Assembly (NCBI RefSeq): GCF_024713975.1
Contig: NC_091111.1
Span: 3,285,001 to 3,349,000, forward strand
Reading direction: 5' to 3'
DNA from: Paralichthys olivaceus
Lineage: Eukaryota > Chordata > Actinopteri > Pleuronectiformes > Paralichthyidae
DNA length: 64,000 nucleotides
Of the stretch, positions 34,591-54,543 are shown piece by piece; the stretch's first letter is position 1; each line of letters starts with the position of its first letter. Both the position numbers and the translations under genes were made by a program. Under the pieces are notes generated by a model. It worked only from the letters and a program-made list of their open reading frames with translations, made no database searches and was not told where the DNA came from.

Positions 34591-34661
34591 GCTCCCGAGC
34601 CAGCAGCTAATGAACACGAAGCAGCCGCTGCTCCATGTTCAGCAGCGAGGAGCGAGCAGAG
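34590..34661 (+). promoter_or_regulatory. slc5a6: Putative slc5a6 first (non-coding) exon and promoter
   Basis: A CpG-rich block (about 34.55-34.82 kb) contains GCAGCAGCTAAT and CAGCGAGGAGCGAGCAGAG, followed by a strong donor GTGAGT at 34662. The slc5a6 coding start lies in an exon whose 5' side at 42866 is a clear splice acceptor, so an upstream non-coding exon must exist, and this is the best candidate. The roughly 8.2-kb link between them is inferred. Confidence 0.45.
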
Positions 34662-35211
34662 GTGAGTGTGTGAGTGCGTTCGGCTGACCTCTAACACTGA
34701 GCCATGTTCTCGCGAACAGCAGGGGGACCCTCTGGGGGTCGTGACGGCCGTCGCCCCCGCGCCCAGGACGTTGTCGCCGGCTCTCTGACACCAGACACAC
34801 GGTGGTACACGCGGTGGCAGAGAAAGTTAGAGTGGTTGGGCAATGGGGCCGCGTGTCTGTGTGTGCGCACGCGCTTGTGTGTGTGTGTGTGCACGAGACT
34901 CTTGCTGATGCTGTATCTGCTGGGTAATGTCATGTAACGGTCACGACACAGTGAGGTTAGCGGTGGGCTAGCTAACACGCTCCAACATGAGCCAGCTGGA
35001 ATGAATGACTTGACGGAGCGCGTGGGGGGCTAATTGGCCAATCAGGGAGGAGGATCTGTAGACGGTCACGAGTTTGATGCTCCTGGACGATGCTCTGCTC
35101 CTCCATCACTACACGTGGATTTACAGGGTTTCATCTGGGCACAGATGTGAACCCTCATCCCACATCCTCAACTCTGCCCTGTGTAAATATCAACAGGTGA
35201 CTGTGAACATG

Positions 35212-35582
35212 TTAAAGGTCCAGTGTGTAAGATTTAGGTGAAAGGGATCTATTGGCAGATATTTAATGTAGAATAATCCTCATGATGTTTTCACTAGTTC
35301 GTTTCATCTAAATTGTATGAATTGTATTTTTCTTTACCCCAGAAAAGGTCCTTTATATTTAAATACTTTATATTTACATCGAGGGGACCCTCTCTACGGA
35401 GGCCACCATGTTTTTTACATTAGTCCAGACTGGACAAACTAAACACCTTTTTTTTTGACAATTAAATGCTACCACAGGTTCTTTTTTCATGTTAGGAAGG
35501 AGAGGGTGAGGTGAGGGGTGTTCAGCTGCAACATGCAATTTCAACACTATATATCACAAAATTCTACACACTGTACCTTTAA
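35212..35582 (+). mobile_element. TTAA-type MITE, copy C (full length)
   Basis: TTAAAGGTCCAGTGTGTAAG at the left end and CTACACACTGTACCTTTAAA at the right are inverted relative to each other, and both ends carry TTAA, as expected of a piggyBac-like or other TTAA-target element. This copy of about 370 bp has both ends and the full centre, so it serves as the local reference. It has no transposase ORF. Confidence 0.88.
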
Positions 35583-35764
35583 ATCTAAATAACCAACAGA
35601 GGTGCTGCACTGCACTCAGATCCATCCGACAAGAATAGTTGATGGGATAGTAACTGAATAACTGCCACTGCTAACTGAACTCCAGGAGGCTTCACATCAA
35701 TGTAATCAGGTCAGTATCAGCTCCAAAAATAAATTAGTATATCAAGCTCCAATTTATCGCCCCA

Positions 35765-35912
35765 GGATGTGGTGGGTTGAAAGAGGAAATGTAGAAATAT
35801 GTGCACATAGATGCTGTTTGTGAATGGGTGAATGGTAAAACTGTATTGTGAAGGGCTCTGAGTGTTCATCAAGACTAGAAAAGCAAGCTGCAGTACCATT
35901 TACCATTTTACC
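35765..35912 (+). repeat. SINE 3' end
   Basis: The order GTGAATGGGTGAATGGTAAA, AAGGGCTCTGAGTG, AAGACTAGAAAAGC and then CCATTTACCATTTTACC is the 3' end of the tRNA-headed SINE family seen more fully at 36.2 kb. Confidence 0.65.
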
Positions 35913-36189
35913 AATGTGTCAGCTGTCAGATATTTATCTATACTGCTTATATCATTGTAACTACCCTTGTTACTGGTGTTACGGCTGTAGATCTATGATA
36001 AAGTGTTGTTTATGACAATAATGTGTTTTCATCAATCCAGTTAATTGGCTCCTTGTCAGCTCATAAAGGGGTCATAAATAGAAAGTCTCTCATATTTATT
36101 GTTTCAGTGTCGTTGAACTGATTGGATGCTTTTTTATTTTCATGAATCAAGACCATAGTAGTCCAACATGAAGGATCAGTTTCAGGACG

Positions 36190-36402
36190 TTCGCAGATTG
36201 TTCAATTCCTGGCTCCTCCAGGCTGCATGATGAAGTGTCCTTGGGCGAGTTACTGAACCTCAAATTACCCCTGACAGCTGATTGTGAACTGTGTTTGCTG
36301 CATACATGTGCTATGTGGGTGGGAATGTGGTTTCAAGAGTAACTTATTTAGGATAGGACTAGAAAAATGTATATAAATACAAATCATTTACCATTTAACC
36401 TC
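36190..36402 (+). repeat. tRNA-headed SINE, central and 3' parts
   Basis: GTTCAATTCCTGGCTCCTCC, AAGTGTCCTTGGGCGAGTTA, CTGAACCTCAAATTACCCC, then ACTAGAAAAATGTATATAAA and CATTTACCATTTAACC. The GTTCAATTCC is a B-box remnant. It is the best-preserved member of the family in this window. Confidence 0.7.
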
Positions 36403-37019
36403 TCAGTTATCTGTTGTGATATCTCTTGCAGGCTAATGATTACACACAAGCTTCAACCAAACAACTATCTTCTTTGCAAGCAGTGCTGCATTAACATTTG
36501 TTGCAAAAGATTGACACAATGTTTCACCTTCCAATGGAACCAATTCTCAACAGCTCCTAACAGCCCAGTAATCTGAATATGAACAATTTATATTTCTTTT
36601 TATCTTGGGTGCTTCTGAAAACAGACTGCCTCTTGTGATGTAGGTGTGGGTTTCACAAAGCAGGTCATGGTTCAGCCTGGAGTTTAATGATTACCGATAT
36701 CATAGGTCTGCACAGATTCAACGACAGTAAACCATTAGTGCCTGTGGTAAAATGTGCTGGTTGCACCCATGTGCATGTCAGTTATTGGATCTGTATGTGT
36801 ATATAATATTCTCTGTGCAGCCTTTTGTGTGTTGTGCTCATCTTGGCAGGAGAATATTATGGATTGGATAATTGTTTCACTAGTTGGTTGATTTCAGATT
36901 TGGTGAAAATATGCCTTGTATTGCTTAGAATAGAAGATAGTACACGTTATTGTATCTGCAGTGCAATCTTCAGGTATTCAAAATAATCCTAAATAATAAT
37001 GGACTAAATGAAGTGTTGC

Positions 37020-37220
37020 ACTTTTCCTAGTTGCATTCACCCATCCACACACATTCATACAGTGCCTCCATATGCAGTGCAACAGCAACAGTGCTGTCAG
37101 GGGCAATTTGAGGTTCAATATCATGCCCATGGAAACTTCAAAATTTGGACTGGATGAGCTGGGGATGGAACCACCAGCCCTGGATGACCCTCTCTACCTC
37201 CTGAGGCACGCCCAACTACA
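37020..37220 (-). repeat. tRNA-headed SINE (reverse orientation)
   Basis: Reversed, the head reads GCGTGCCTCAGGAGGTAGAG then GGTCATCC and GGTGGTTCCATCC, followed by the body with TTGCCCCTGACAGCACTG and a tail near TAGGAAAAG. The A-box/B-box-like order indicates a tRNA-derived head. Confidence 0.65.
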
Positions 37221-37604
37221 TAGCCTTACCATCTACTAGCAAAAGAAAACGATTAGTCTTACAACATATTAGAAACATAAAGTGATGGAATACAATATTA
37301 TTTCATTAAATCTGAATCCATTCACCTGCTTATTGACACTAATTCTTATGCATCCCTTAATGAACACATTTTTTGGGGGGGGGTCAAGGTATCTGTTTAA
37401 AAATGCACATTTGTTTGATTATTTTTATATAAATATACTATTATTAAATTATAACAGCTTTGTGTAACAAAAACTATAACTTAAAAAACGCAAATGGTAA
37501 TTTTAAATATCAGACAAGATTGATACTGACACTAATGGTAATTATAAATTTTTAATCTCTGCTTTGTGTGTTCAAATGTAAAAAAAAGAAAACAGGAAAA
37601 AACA

Positions 37605-37860
37605 AACAGAAGGTGCCTCCACACTGCTCCTGTGGTGTCATCTAAGTGTCCGTAAGCCCATACTTTCAAATTCGACTCTGAACAAGGTCATTTACACCAT
37701 GGTTTTAGCCTAAATGTCTGATTTTATTCTCCGGAGCCGCATTCACGCTCTCTACTCTCGGTTGAGCGCACACATTAAGCTCTGCTACGAGGAGGAAGAC
37801 TAACTCCAGCCCCACCCCCAAAAAATAGCAGCACACATTCACCTTCCTGAGCTGTCTATA
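37605..37860 (+). repeat. Dispersed repeat, 3' part (GGGATAGTTCAC family)
   Basis: GTGCCTCCACACTGCTCCTG, TGGTGTCATCTAAGTGTCCG and TTCAAATTCGACTCTGAACA align with the 21.35-21.47 kb part of the longer copy. Confidence 0.65.
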
Positions 37861-37999
37861 AAACCATCCAGGAATAACTCAGCTAGTGGTGTGCTTCTAA
37901 TGATGATACTGTTAGTCAAACACTTAGGCCTAGACTTCAATATCCCAACATTTACTGGATGCATTGGCACCATATTTTTGGTTTAAGGCCCTGTTCACA

Positions 38000-38290
38000 C
38001 CTGGCAACATCTGTCCTGACAGATCAGATCACAGATGGACAGTGTTAAGTTTGTCTGTTCACACGTGGCATTAATGGCAAATGTGTCCTGAATGTGTCGC
38101 CTGTGACCACTGCAGATCTCACCTCCATGCTCTATATGCAAATAATCACGGATGTCATTGGGGGTCTTTGATATGTGGCCCAGGACGATCGGATCTCAGG
38201 ATGCATTGAGGATAATTTGGGTGTTTTCGGACCTGTACGGTGCTGCGCTGTAAACTTGTGATAGAATCACTCAGAACAGATGTTAATACC
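38000..38290 (+). repeat. Dispersed repeat (TTCACACCTGGCA family)
   Basis: CCCTGTTCACACCTGGCAAC, AGTGTTAAGTTTGTCTGTTC, GATCGGATCTCAGGATGCAT and AACAGATGTTAATACCAGGT. A shorter relative lies at 49.12-49.26 kb. It also resembles a repeat I recall from other fishes. Confidence 0.65.
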
Positions 38291-39521
38291 AGGTCTACCA
38301 AATAGCATGCCAAACTTCTTTTTTATAACATGCTAATTTAAGACTGTGAACATTTTAAACATAATTCCTGCTAAATGCATTTAGCTCTACCCTTAGTCAA
38401 GACAATAACAGCCTCACAGAGCCAATATTTATTTATTCACAATAGGTGGTTAAGAAATTCTTGAAAGACATTTGGAAAGGTCGGCAAACGTGACAATACT
38501 ACGAGGATCATAACGGTTGATATTATTAACCAACTGGTCAGGCTCTGTGTTGCAGTCAAGGGCGGTCAGGAGATATCTGGTTGTATTTCTCTGGTTTGAG
38601 TGCAGCGTCTCTGGTGGTTATCTAAGAATGAAGAAATGTGATTTACTTTGAACTATCTTTTTGTTTATTCAAGCTCCAGCCTCATTCAGCGGTCATATGC
38701 AGCTGCAGACCTTCCCATGCTCCACCTGCTCTCTCATCATCAAACAACAGCGTTACCATTTACCACAATTCACACACAAAGCAGGGGTAAAAACAATCAG
38801 TGTCCCTGTGTTGCCAGGCAACCATTGGCCACCGTGACCTCCTTGTGTGACGTTTGGTGATTCTGACAGCCACCACCTAACATTCATACAGAGCCAGGTC
38901 TAACAGTAACCTGCTGCAAATGGACAGTATTCGTATCATATAAGCCTAAGCATTGATTCATAGGGAACAGTGGGTATTATGCTGTATGCTGATGTAAGGA
39001 TGACAAATATTTATCGTTTCAAGCTTCTTAAATGTTACAGCTCGCTGATAATGTATTTGACATAATTGTAAATTGAATATCTGTGGCTGGGTTGAGATGC
39101 ACAGAACAGGAACAACTTATTTGTTGGGGATTTATGACTATATTTAAACATAGGTCCAAGTTTTAGAATTTCATATATTGATAATAATTAAGTATTTTTG
39201 TAAAATAGTTTTAAACCATTTTTGTTATTTGATAGTCACAGACAATATATAATCAGGACATATGGGGAGCTGATGTACAGTAACTGGTCAGATTTGAATC
39301 AAGAATGTGCCACTCTGATGCTGAACCCCTTGTCAAGTAGCTTGTTGAGTTAGATTTGCACTCTGACAGGACACTAGGCCTCAGCCAACTGGTGCAGAAG
39401 CAGATTAGCTTTCTGTGAGCCACGTTCTTTTGTGCTGAACCTTATGTTGTAAATTGCAGCAAGCCATTAACTGTACACTATTTTGCAGGATGGAGTAGCT
39501 GCAGGGTTGTTGTTGTTGTTG

Positions 39522-39790
39522 TTAAAGGTTCAGTGTGTAGAATTTAGTGACATCTAGTTGCATGTTGCAGCTGAATACCCCTCACCTTAAGCTCCCCTTC
39601 AAACATGACAGAGAACCTTCGATAGCCTTCAGTTGTCATCAAAACTCAAAGGGTGTTGAGTTTTTCCAGTTTGGGCTACTGTCAAAAACATGGTGGCCTC
39701 CGTAGCGATGACCTAATCGCGATGTAAATATAAAGTATTCAAATATAAAGGACCCTTCTAGGGTAAAGAAAACGTTAATTCGTACAGAAA
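39522..39790 (-). mobile_element. TTAA-type MITE, copy D (inverted, truncated)
   Basis: Read on the minus strand this is the right two-thirds of the family: terminus TTAAAGGTTCAGTGTGTAGA on the + strand, then the reverse complements of GGTGAGGTGAGGGG-like and CTACGGAGGCCACCATG-like blocks, breaking off near 39790 before the other terminus. It follows a (TTG)n run. Confidence 0.82.
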
Positions 39791-40899
39791 AAGTCTGCAG
39801 AAATTCTGGCTCTGACATTTGCGTTCACACATGCAGCCCCTGCTACAGCCCTTAAAGAGACTGGAGTGTTTCAGAGGTTCATAAGAGAAGCTGCAGCAAA
39901 GGACAGTTGAGAAATATCATGAGTTTTCTGAACATTACAGGATGCAAGACTTTTCAAGTCATTAAATTTAAGTCATGAACGGGAATATGAGCAAAATAAG
40001 TCTCAATTGCACAAGCTCATGTCAGTGTGGCATTTTAAGAAGCTTTACTTGAGTAAATTTCCATGGGCCGTCCTCTGTGAAGCCTTTGGCTTCTTGTTTT
40101 AAACACTGAAAGGATTTTAATCCCAGGGCCCTTTGTAACCTGTCCAGTTTTTCACACTGATGCATTGTTGAATGGCATTTTAACAGTAGGGGTTTCATTA
40201 TCCCTTCACAACAGTGTAACAAATGGTTGCTCACAAAAATCCAGCTCTCAACAGGAGCAAAGGTTTCTGTGAAACAACCGACCAAGTTGCGACTCACTAC
40301 TCATACAAGCTCCTGGAAGCACCTCCACAGAAAGAATTAACAGCAAATGCACCATCGACTGTTTATAAAATGTTCTGCTCTCAACGTCCAGCACACAGAC
40401 AATAAAAAGTGTCAGTATATTGTGGAACTGTTTGAGGAGGACTCACTAATGACAAGGAATAATTCTGAAGTAGCTCCGGAGCTTCAATACAGGACAAGAG
40501 AACAGCCCATTCCAAACAGAACAGTCACTGTACTATTCAATTCTGCTTTTCAAAAGTCTAATGTTGGAGGGATGTCTTTTTAAAAAATCCTGAATGAATA
40601 TTACCCTGAAATGTGACGGATAGAAGTTTAAGAGCTTTGTGTTTAAACCTCCCTGTAAGTGGCTGCATTGGAACTAAACCAGTTTCCCTTGTGGTTGCTT
40701 CTGTTCCCAAACCGATACATTCAGATGGATTAGAGATAAAACATAATGATGAGAGGGGGATTTAATGTGGTCCTGTCTGTTGGCCACTGCTTGATCACAC
40801 CAGCACAGAGTATCACACAAGACAAGCAGCCAGTGAAGAACATTTCAGTTTGATGAACACACATGATGCCACACACTCTCTAATCCCTGAAGAGTTGTG

Positions 40900-40955
40900 T
40901 TTTTAGATAGATACTTTATTGATCCTGAAGGAAATTCAAGTGATCTCAAAGGAAA
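40900..40955 (+). repeat. Retroposon-type 3' fragment
   Basis: AGATAGATACTTTATTGATC then CTGAAGGAAATTC is a very common end block of teleost retroposons. A weaker relative (TTTAGTTTATTATCCCTGAG) lies at 34.25 kb. Confidence 0.45.
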
Positions 40956-41705
40956 GTCAGATTAGTCCAGAGACGAAAGTTAGCGGCAACAGACGAGCGC
41001 TCTAACTGGACTCAGACTGAGACCGAGATCTTTGGCCACTTGTCATTTGAAACAGTTGCCCTTCACTGCCATTTAAAGCTGCCAACATGTGAGCATGGCT
41101 GCTGAAGGGTCTTTCTGAAGAACTGCTCGACAGTTGTCCATGTGAATTCAGAGCTTGCGTGTGAGCAGAGTTGCTGTATAAATACATCTTTGTGAGTCTG
41201 CACTCACTCACACACACACACACAAATATGAAAATACGTGCAGTTGAAGAGTGGATTTGCTGGTTTGGTATAATTTTCTCTTTTGGAAACCATGTGAGAG
41301 CTCTTACTCCCATAATCAAGCTGTGCTGATGGTTTTAGGTTTTGTGGAATCTCAGATGAACACAGTATGGAGTGAAACGTCCCTGTTGATAACAAAAATA
41401 TATCCTCAAAGTGAAATCTGTGAAGCAATAGAATTGTGTGTCTCTTTTAAAAACATAACAATGGATTGGGTTTTGTTTGGTTGAGATTAAAGCCGCCCCA
41501 AAGACAATAAAAGTGCTGCTAAAGTAAAGATTGTCCAGATAATGATTGATAAAAAAATATTGTGGAAGGTCGCTCCTCTTGTGTTTTTCTTTAGCTATGG
41601 TGCATTGTTTTGCTGAATTTCTCCTCTGCCTCCATAGTGATCATGATGGGATTGGACTAAGACATCCCCCTCCAGTGCACTCACCCCTGAGTGGCCAGTG
41701 TGTCG

Positions 41706-41733
41706 CAGCAGCAGCAGCAGCAGCAGCAGCAGC
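41706..41733 (+). repeat. (CAG)9 trinucleotide repeat
   Basis: Nine uninterrupted CAG units. It would lie inside the possible alternative 5' exon at 41638-41746, but no coding role is indicated. Confidence 0.95.
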
Positions 41734-42977
41734 TTGATTCCAGTAGGTACATCAAGTCTACTGCTAATTTATTTCTGATATATTCAAGCTAAGGCTTCAT
41801 TTATGACTTTAGTTATTGGAATTATTTGTATCTGTGTTTGTATGCGCTGCAAGAAATGGCATTCAGCAGTTTGAATAATTTTTTTGGGAGGAGAAATGAT
41901 CTGAATGTCTTGAGTAAATTGTCTCAGTCATTTTTGGAAGATTTTGCAATTTGATTTTACATTTAAAATCAATTTAACAAAGTCTTAAACTTTTTGTTTG
42001 CTGCTGTTTGAAAAGGATAAGAAGAGAATATTCCGTCAGTTTTATTGAAGTATCAACATCAGAGCTGCTTTAGATTAGATATACTTTTTGGTACAGACAG
42101 AACCAAAGCTACTCTTCTTTAACGCAGTCATTCTTTAACACCCCCCTTTGAACACTACCTATTTCTGTTGGTTTGAGGTGGTACATTCTTTTCTGTCTTC
42201 AGGGCTTTTTCATAGGCTATATCCTAATAAACAATGATTAACTTTAAAGAGGAAAATAAATAGAAAGATGAGCAAGGTTGTAATCAGATGCACCCACCAG
42301 TCGACTCTGCCTGTAGGAAGCACCAGCCATTACTGTGATAATCTTGACAATGATGCTAAAAATGACGATGATGCTAATTTTGTGCCAAAAAGTTAATTTA
42401 AATACAATATATAGATGGTCAAATTTAACTGTTGGAAAGATATTTGAAAAATAGAATAGAATTTGAAAGAGTACAAAATGCCACAGATTTAATGGGTTCT
42501 TCTTGGGTCATGCATCAAACCTCAACAAAATTTCTAAGAAATCACAATAGTTGCCTTTGCATAACTAACAAACAGACCAAATGGTGATGAAAACATAACA
42601 AGGAGGTTATTAGGTAATAAAAGCTGTTAGTATGAAAAAGTATTCTGGTCGATATCCGAAGAGCACACAATGTATAACTGTTGTGCTGTTTTTTTCCAGT
42701 GACTGTTATAAAGTTGATTCTTGTGGTTGAATAAAAACCTGTCAAACTGCTGCTGCCAGGATGTTTTTCAGTACTACTCTCACTGCACTGTCACAGCTGC
42801 CGTTTCCCCCAGGTGTTAGTGAGAGAAGTTAACTTGACTTTCTTTGCTTGTTTTTCTTCCTCCAGCTCTGTCGGTCTTCCTGTTGGTGAAGTGCTTTCAT
42901 TGAAACCTTAACCAGAGTCAGGGGCTGCGCTCCCATCGGCTTTCACTGCCCCGACCCTCTCCACATACAGGGTCAGC

Positions 42978-50723
<7,746 letters not shown>

Positions 50724-51785
50724 TCATTTTCTCATTAATTAATAACACACTTTGAATGACAGTGGTTGAGCCAGTTTCATTGAGGGAGATGCAGCTAAAG
50801 ACTGATCTGTTGGTGGTTTTCACTGGCAGAATCAGTAGAAACATGATATAGAAAGGGCTTATGGAAGTCAGTATCTAGAAGTGTAGATGTGGGTTTTTCT
50901 TTTTCTTTTTTTTTTTTTTTACCTACCCTTTCCCAAACTGGAAGCTAACTTATGCCAAGCTGGAACAGGGCATACGCACAAACGACAGCGATCCATGAAA
51001 GAACTAGTCTGCTGGTGTCTGTCCAGATGTGTGCAGATGTTATGTGTGCAGTTTGAAGTTAAGAAACTGGGCAGCTCCTTTGCACAATGAGCTGTTCCAC
51101 TGTGGCTGGGTCCTGTCATCACGTTTGACAAAAGAATAAGAATAATTCAGGTAGATGTAAATGTGTTATTTTTGTAGAGAGAGATGGCGGAACCATAGAA
51201 TCCCAGAATATGTATCAGAGAATATAATATGAAAAAAAAAATGATGTCGAGAGACACCGAACTCCACTTGAAGGCATGACATGTCTGTGCTACTGTGATA
51301 GTGTGTTGTCTTTAAATGGCCTTGGTTTAACCCTAATAGTCGCCTTCTAGCTGCTATTATAAATGTCCCGTGACAAAGAGTTGATGAAAACAAAGCTGTG
51401 TGTTCAGAGGAGGGCAGACGTGGTGGTCAGACGGGGGCGGCCACATCAGATGCAGCAGAGTAAATCCTCGACTGACACAAGTAGAAATCAAGCCAGTGGG
51501 TGAACTGAGCTGCTCCCCCCCACACGTTTCCTCAGAGGAGGTTGATATTTTCCACTTCGGTCTCGTGTTGAAGGATCTACTGTTCCTGTGATGTGAAACA
51601 AATCCCTTGCATATAATTAACAATCCTTAGTTATAGATTTTAGTACATTTGATTATAATTAATCATCACTGGCTGAGATGTTGGATTTATAATATGCAGC
51701 ACATTGCATGCTGGGATTTAAGCATAAACCACTACTATGAATGTAGCGTCCATGTTGTTCAGTTGTTGGAACTTTTGAGCAAAAT
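50724..51785 (+). other. slc5a6: slc5a6 3' UTR and flank
   Basis: No canonical AATAAA or ATTAAA was found in the first 900 bases after the stop codon. AAGAATAAGAATAATTC near 51133 is the closest variant. A run of T (50911-50921) and a run of A (about 51231-51241) are present. The transcript end cannot be placed from sequence alone. Confidence 0.5.
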
Positions 51786-51790
51786 ATTTT

Positions 51791-52376
51791 GAAAGTATTC
51801 AGACCCCTTGACTTTTATCACATATGTTTATGTTGTAGCTTTATGCTGAAAAAATAGAAGTTCCTTTCCAATTATTACTCACCTTTTGTTAATTTAAAAG
51901 GAAAATCTGAAATATAATATATGTATATAAGTATTCAGACACTTAAACTTTCTCTTTGTTGTCTTTGAGATCTTATCACCTGTGGTTCATTCGATGAATG
52001 TGTACAGTTGTGTAGCTGAGGATGTATAAGTGTACAAACCAAGCTGTCAGGTGGAAGGAGCTGCCTGTAGAGCTCAGAGACAAGATTGTGTCTTAGGGAG
52101 GGCTGCAACAAAACTAGTGCTTCATTGGAAGTTCTCAAAGAGCCACAGTGGCCTCCATAACTCTTAAAAAGAAAGAAGTTCGAACTACTAGGACTCTTCC
52201 AAGAATTGGCCGTACAACCAAACAGAGCAGTCATGGGGAGGAGAGACCTGGTAAGAGAAGTGATTGTATTGATGTGATACTGAATGTACATTGATCTGAG
52301 AAAGTCGTTTTTATTTTTAGCATAAAGCTGCAACATAAATAACAAAATGTGAAAAGTGTAGGGGTCTGAAACCTTA
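51791..52376 (+). mobile_element. Degenerate Tc1/mariner-like element
   Basis: The left end AGTATTCAGACCCCTTGACT and the reverse-complemented right end (from CTACACTTTTCACAT back to CAGACCCC) are inverted repeats. The arms also share an inner TTTATGTTG-AGCTTTATGCT block. A second AAGTATTCAGACACTTAAAC at about 51930 gives an IR/DR-like arrangement. Between the ends lies a decayed N-terminal transposase stretch on the + strand (around GGAGCTGCCTGTAGAGCTCA to CCAAGAATTGGCCG), broken by stops. At about 585 bp against roughly 1.6 kb for intact relatives, it is internally deleted and inactive. Confidence 0.8.
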
Positions 52377-53203
52377 AGAATTCACTGTAACTTTTAAGAC
52401 TGCATCCTTTGACTTGGACTGGTGTTTTTAAAAGAAATGCTGCGAGGAGTAGAGTGAATCTGTTGATCGGGGAAGTTTGTGTTTAGTGGACAGTCACACA
52501 TCCTAATCAGAGTTGTGTTGCTCACACACAACCCCATGAAATGAGGTTCCTCACTGGCCTGGTGTGAGCACTCTAGCTTTTATTAGGTATCTTTGGTTTC
52601 CTGCTGTTTCAAACTTCACAAGTGGCTCAGTTACATTTATAAACATCACTGTAGGACGTTAACACATTTCCCGTGGGTTTACAGCCGCTCTCATCGGATG
52701 TGTCTGCCCTGAATGAAGCCCACTCTGCTCAGAATCACACAGAAGCCATCTTGACCTTCAGATGGACCTACTTTATTTACATCAGGCACCTCCTTGATGT
52801 AATTGCCTGTGAAGATGATTCAGTCTTCTCTGATTATTTTGTATCGTGAACATGATAAAGTGCATCTTTTTTTTCTTCTTCTTATATTTGAGGTTGTCAG
52901 TGCCATGTTGCGTAATAGTGTGTGGTTTGGACCGTTTGGTCCACCTCGTCATCGTAATGTCTCAGCTTTTTTGGAATCACAGAATTCTTGACCATCACCA
53001 CTTCCCCATTTTAGGTCATTCATTGTCACTGTGATGTGTTGTGTGTGTGTGTGTGTGTACGTGAGTTCAATGTTTTCTGTCGGTACTGTCTATGCTCTTT
53101 GACAGTGGACTCCATGTCAAGGGCCGGTTGTGATGTGATACAGTGTGTCTGTTTTCTGCAGGTTATGGTGAGTACATGTTTCCGTCGCCTTACACCTTCC
53201 TCT

Positions 53204-54543
53204 TTAAAGCAACACTATGTAACGCTTACAGAGCAACAGCGCCCTCTGCAGACACACGTGGTGATTCATTTTGTCGGGCTCTGTGTCTGAGCGATTAAGT
53301 GCTTTTCATGTATAGAAAAAAAGCTGCCTCTCAATGGACATCATGCAAGAACTGCAAACATTTATTATTAGGGAGTGAGAACGAGTGATTTAGGTATGAA
53401 CAGAACTGACAAGTTGTCCAGACTTGTTTCAGTAGTTTGAAGCAAGTATATACATATAATATACAAATAAGCCCTCATAATTATGTTGACACTATCTGAG
53501 CTTCTAAACAGCTCTGCTTTAGTTGGTCTCTGACGCTGCTAAAAAGTCCAGACTTTTCTCTCTGGATCTTTGAAATCAGGAATTCAATCTCTGTAAACCT
53601 TTTTGTCGTTTTACTTTGATGTCACTTTCATGAATGAACACTTATTGGGGAATCAATTATGCTAATTCGCTTTCCTCGTGCCTGCCCCCTCAAAAAGGTG
53701 GCATTTATCATGTTTACACATTATCACACTTTGGAAGTGTTTCTTGACTCTAACGTGTCATGTTCGTTCAAACTGATCATACGAAGAAATGACGGAGAAC
53801 TTCAGGATAAGAATAGAAGCATATTCTTGCATGAGGCCCAATGTGTTGTGGAATGCTACTGGCTGAACCTAAACACAACTAGCGATGGATATTACCTATG
53901 ATCCCCAGCTTCCTTAACCAGAAGAGCTAATATTCTAGATAAACGCTGTAACTTTTCCTTTTGAAGGTCAAGTGCGTAAGATTTAGGTGAAAAGGATCTA
54001 TTGGCAGAAATGAAATATATAATAACCCTAGTGATGTTTTCACTTGTGTGTTTCATCTAAATTGAATGAGCCCTTTATATTTAATACTTTATATTTACAT
54101 CGAGGGGTCCTCTCTACGGAGGCCGCCATGTTTTTTACATTAGTCCAGACTGGACAAACTAAACACCTTTTGAGTTTTTATGACAACTGAAGCTACCACA
54201 GTTTCTTTTTCATGTTTGCAAGGAGAGGGTGAGGTGAGGGGTGTTCAGCTGCAACATTCACCACTAGATGTCACTAAATTCTACACACTGAACCTTTAAA
54301 CTGATCTACAGTTCAACATTATTATGATCTTGTTGGACGGGATTCTGACAATTTTAGCTGCGATTATCAGTCAGTTCCACACTTTTCACGTGAGATCGTA
54401 TCCGCTCTCCAAAGTTACATAGAGCCAGAACAGAGGTTCAGAGTTAAGAAATGAAAGCTGAAACATTTTTCTATTGGGAGTCACTGAACTGTCAAACTCA
54501 TTTTAATATTTTAAGGTGATAAGGTTGCATAGTGTTGCTTTAA
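53204..54543. mobile_element. TIR element (TTAAAGCAACACTATG) hosting a nested MITE
   Basis: TTAAAGCAACACTATGTAAC at the left and GTTGCATAGTGTTGCTTTAA at the right are inverted repeats with one mismatch over 20 bases, 1.34 kb apart, both ending in TTAA. The interior contains MITE copy E at 53962-54299. Without that insertion the host would be about 1.0 kb. An 80-codon frame at 53659-53901 has no recognisable transposase motif, so the element appears non-autonomous. Confidence 0.75.
53962..54299 (+). mobile_element. TTAA-type MITE, copy E (nested)
   Basis: From TTGAAGGTCAAGTGCGTAAG through CTCTACGGAGGCCGCCATG and GGTGAGGTGAGGGGTGTTCA to CTACACACTGAACCTTTAAA. The left terminus has several substitutions compared with copy C. 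Inserted in the larger TIR element, so it is younger than that insertion. Confidence 0.85.

Larger units (their letters stand above)
34662..42865 (+). other. slc5a6: Putative slc5a6 intron 1, repeat-rich
   Basis: This holds two copies of the TTAA MITE, three SINE fragments, two dispersed repeats and a (CAG)9 tract. A possible alternative 5' exon lies at 41638-41746, after TTTCTCCTCTGCCTCCATAG and ending CAGTAG before GTACAT. No coding exon is supported. Confidence 0.5.

Noticed and set aside
53659..53901. 80-codon frame inside the TIR element as a transposase
   Set aside because: No catalytic triad or DNA-binding motif. It is too short and probably incidental.
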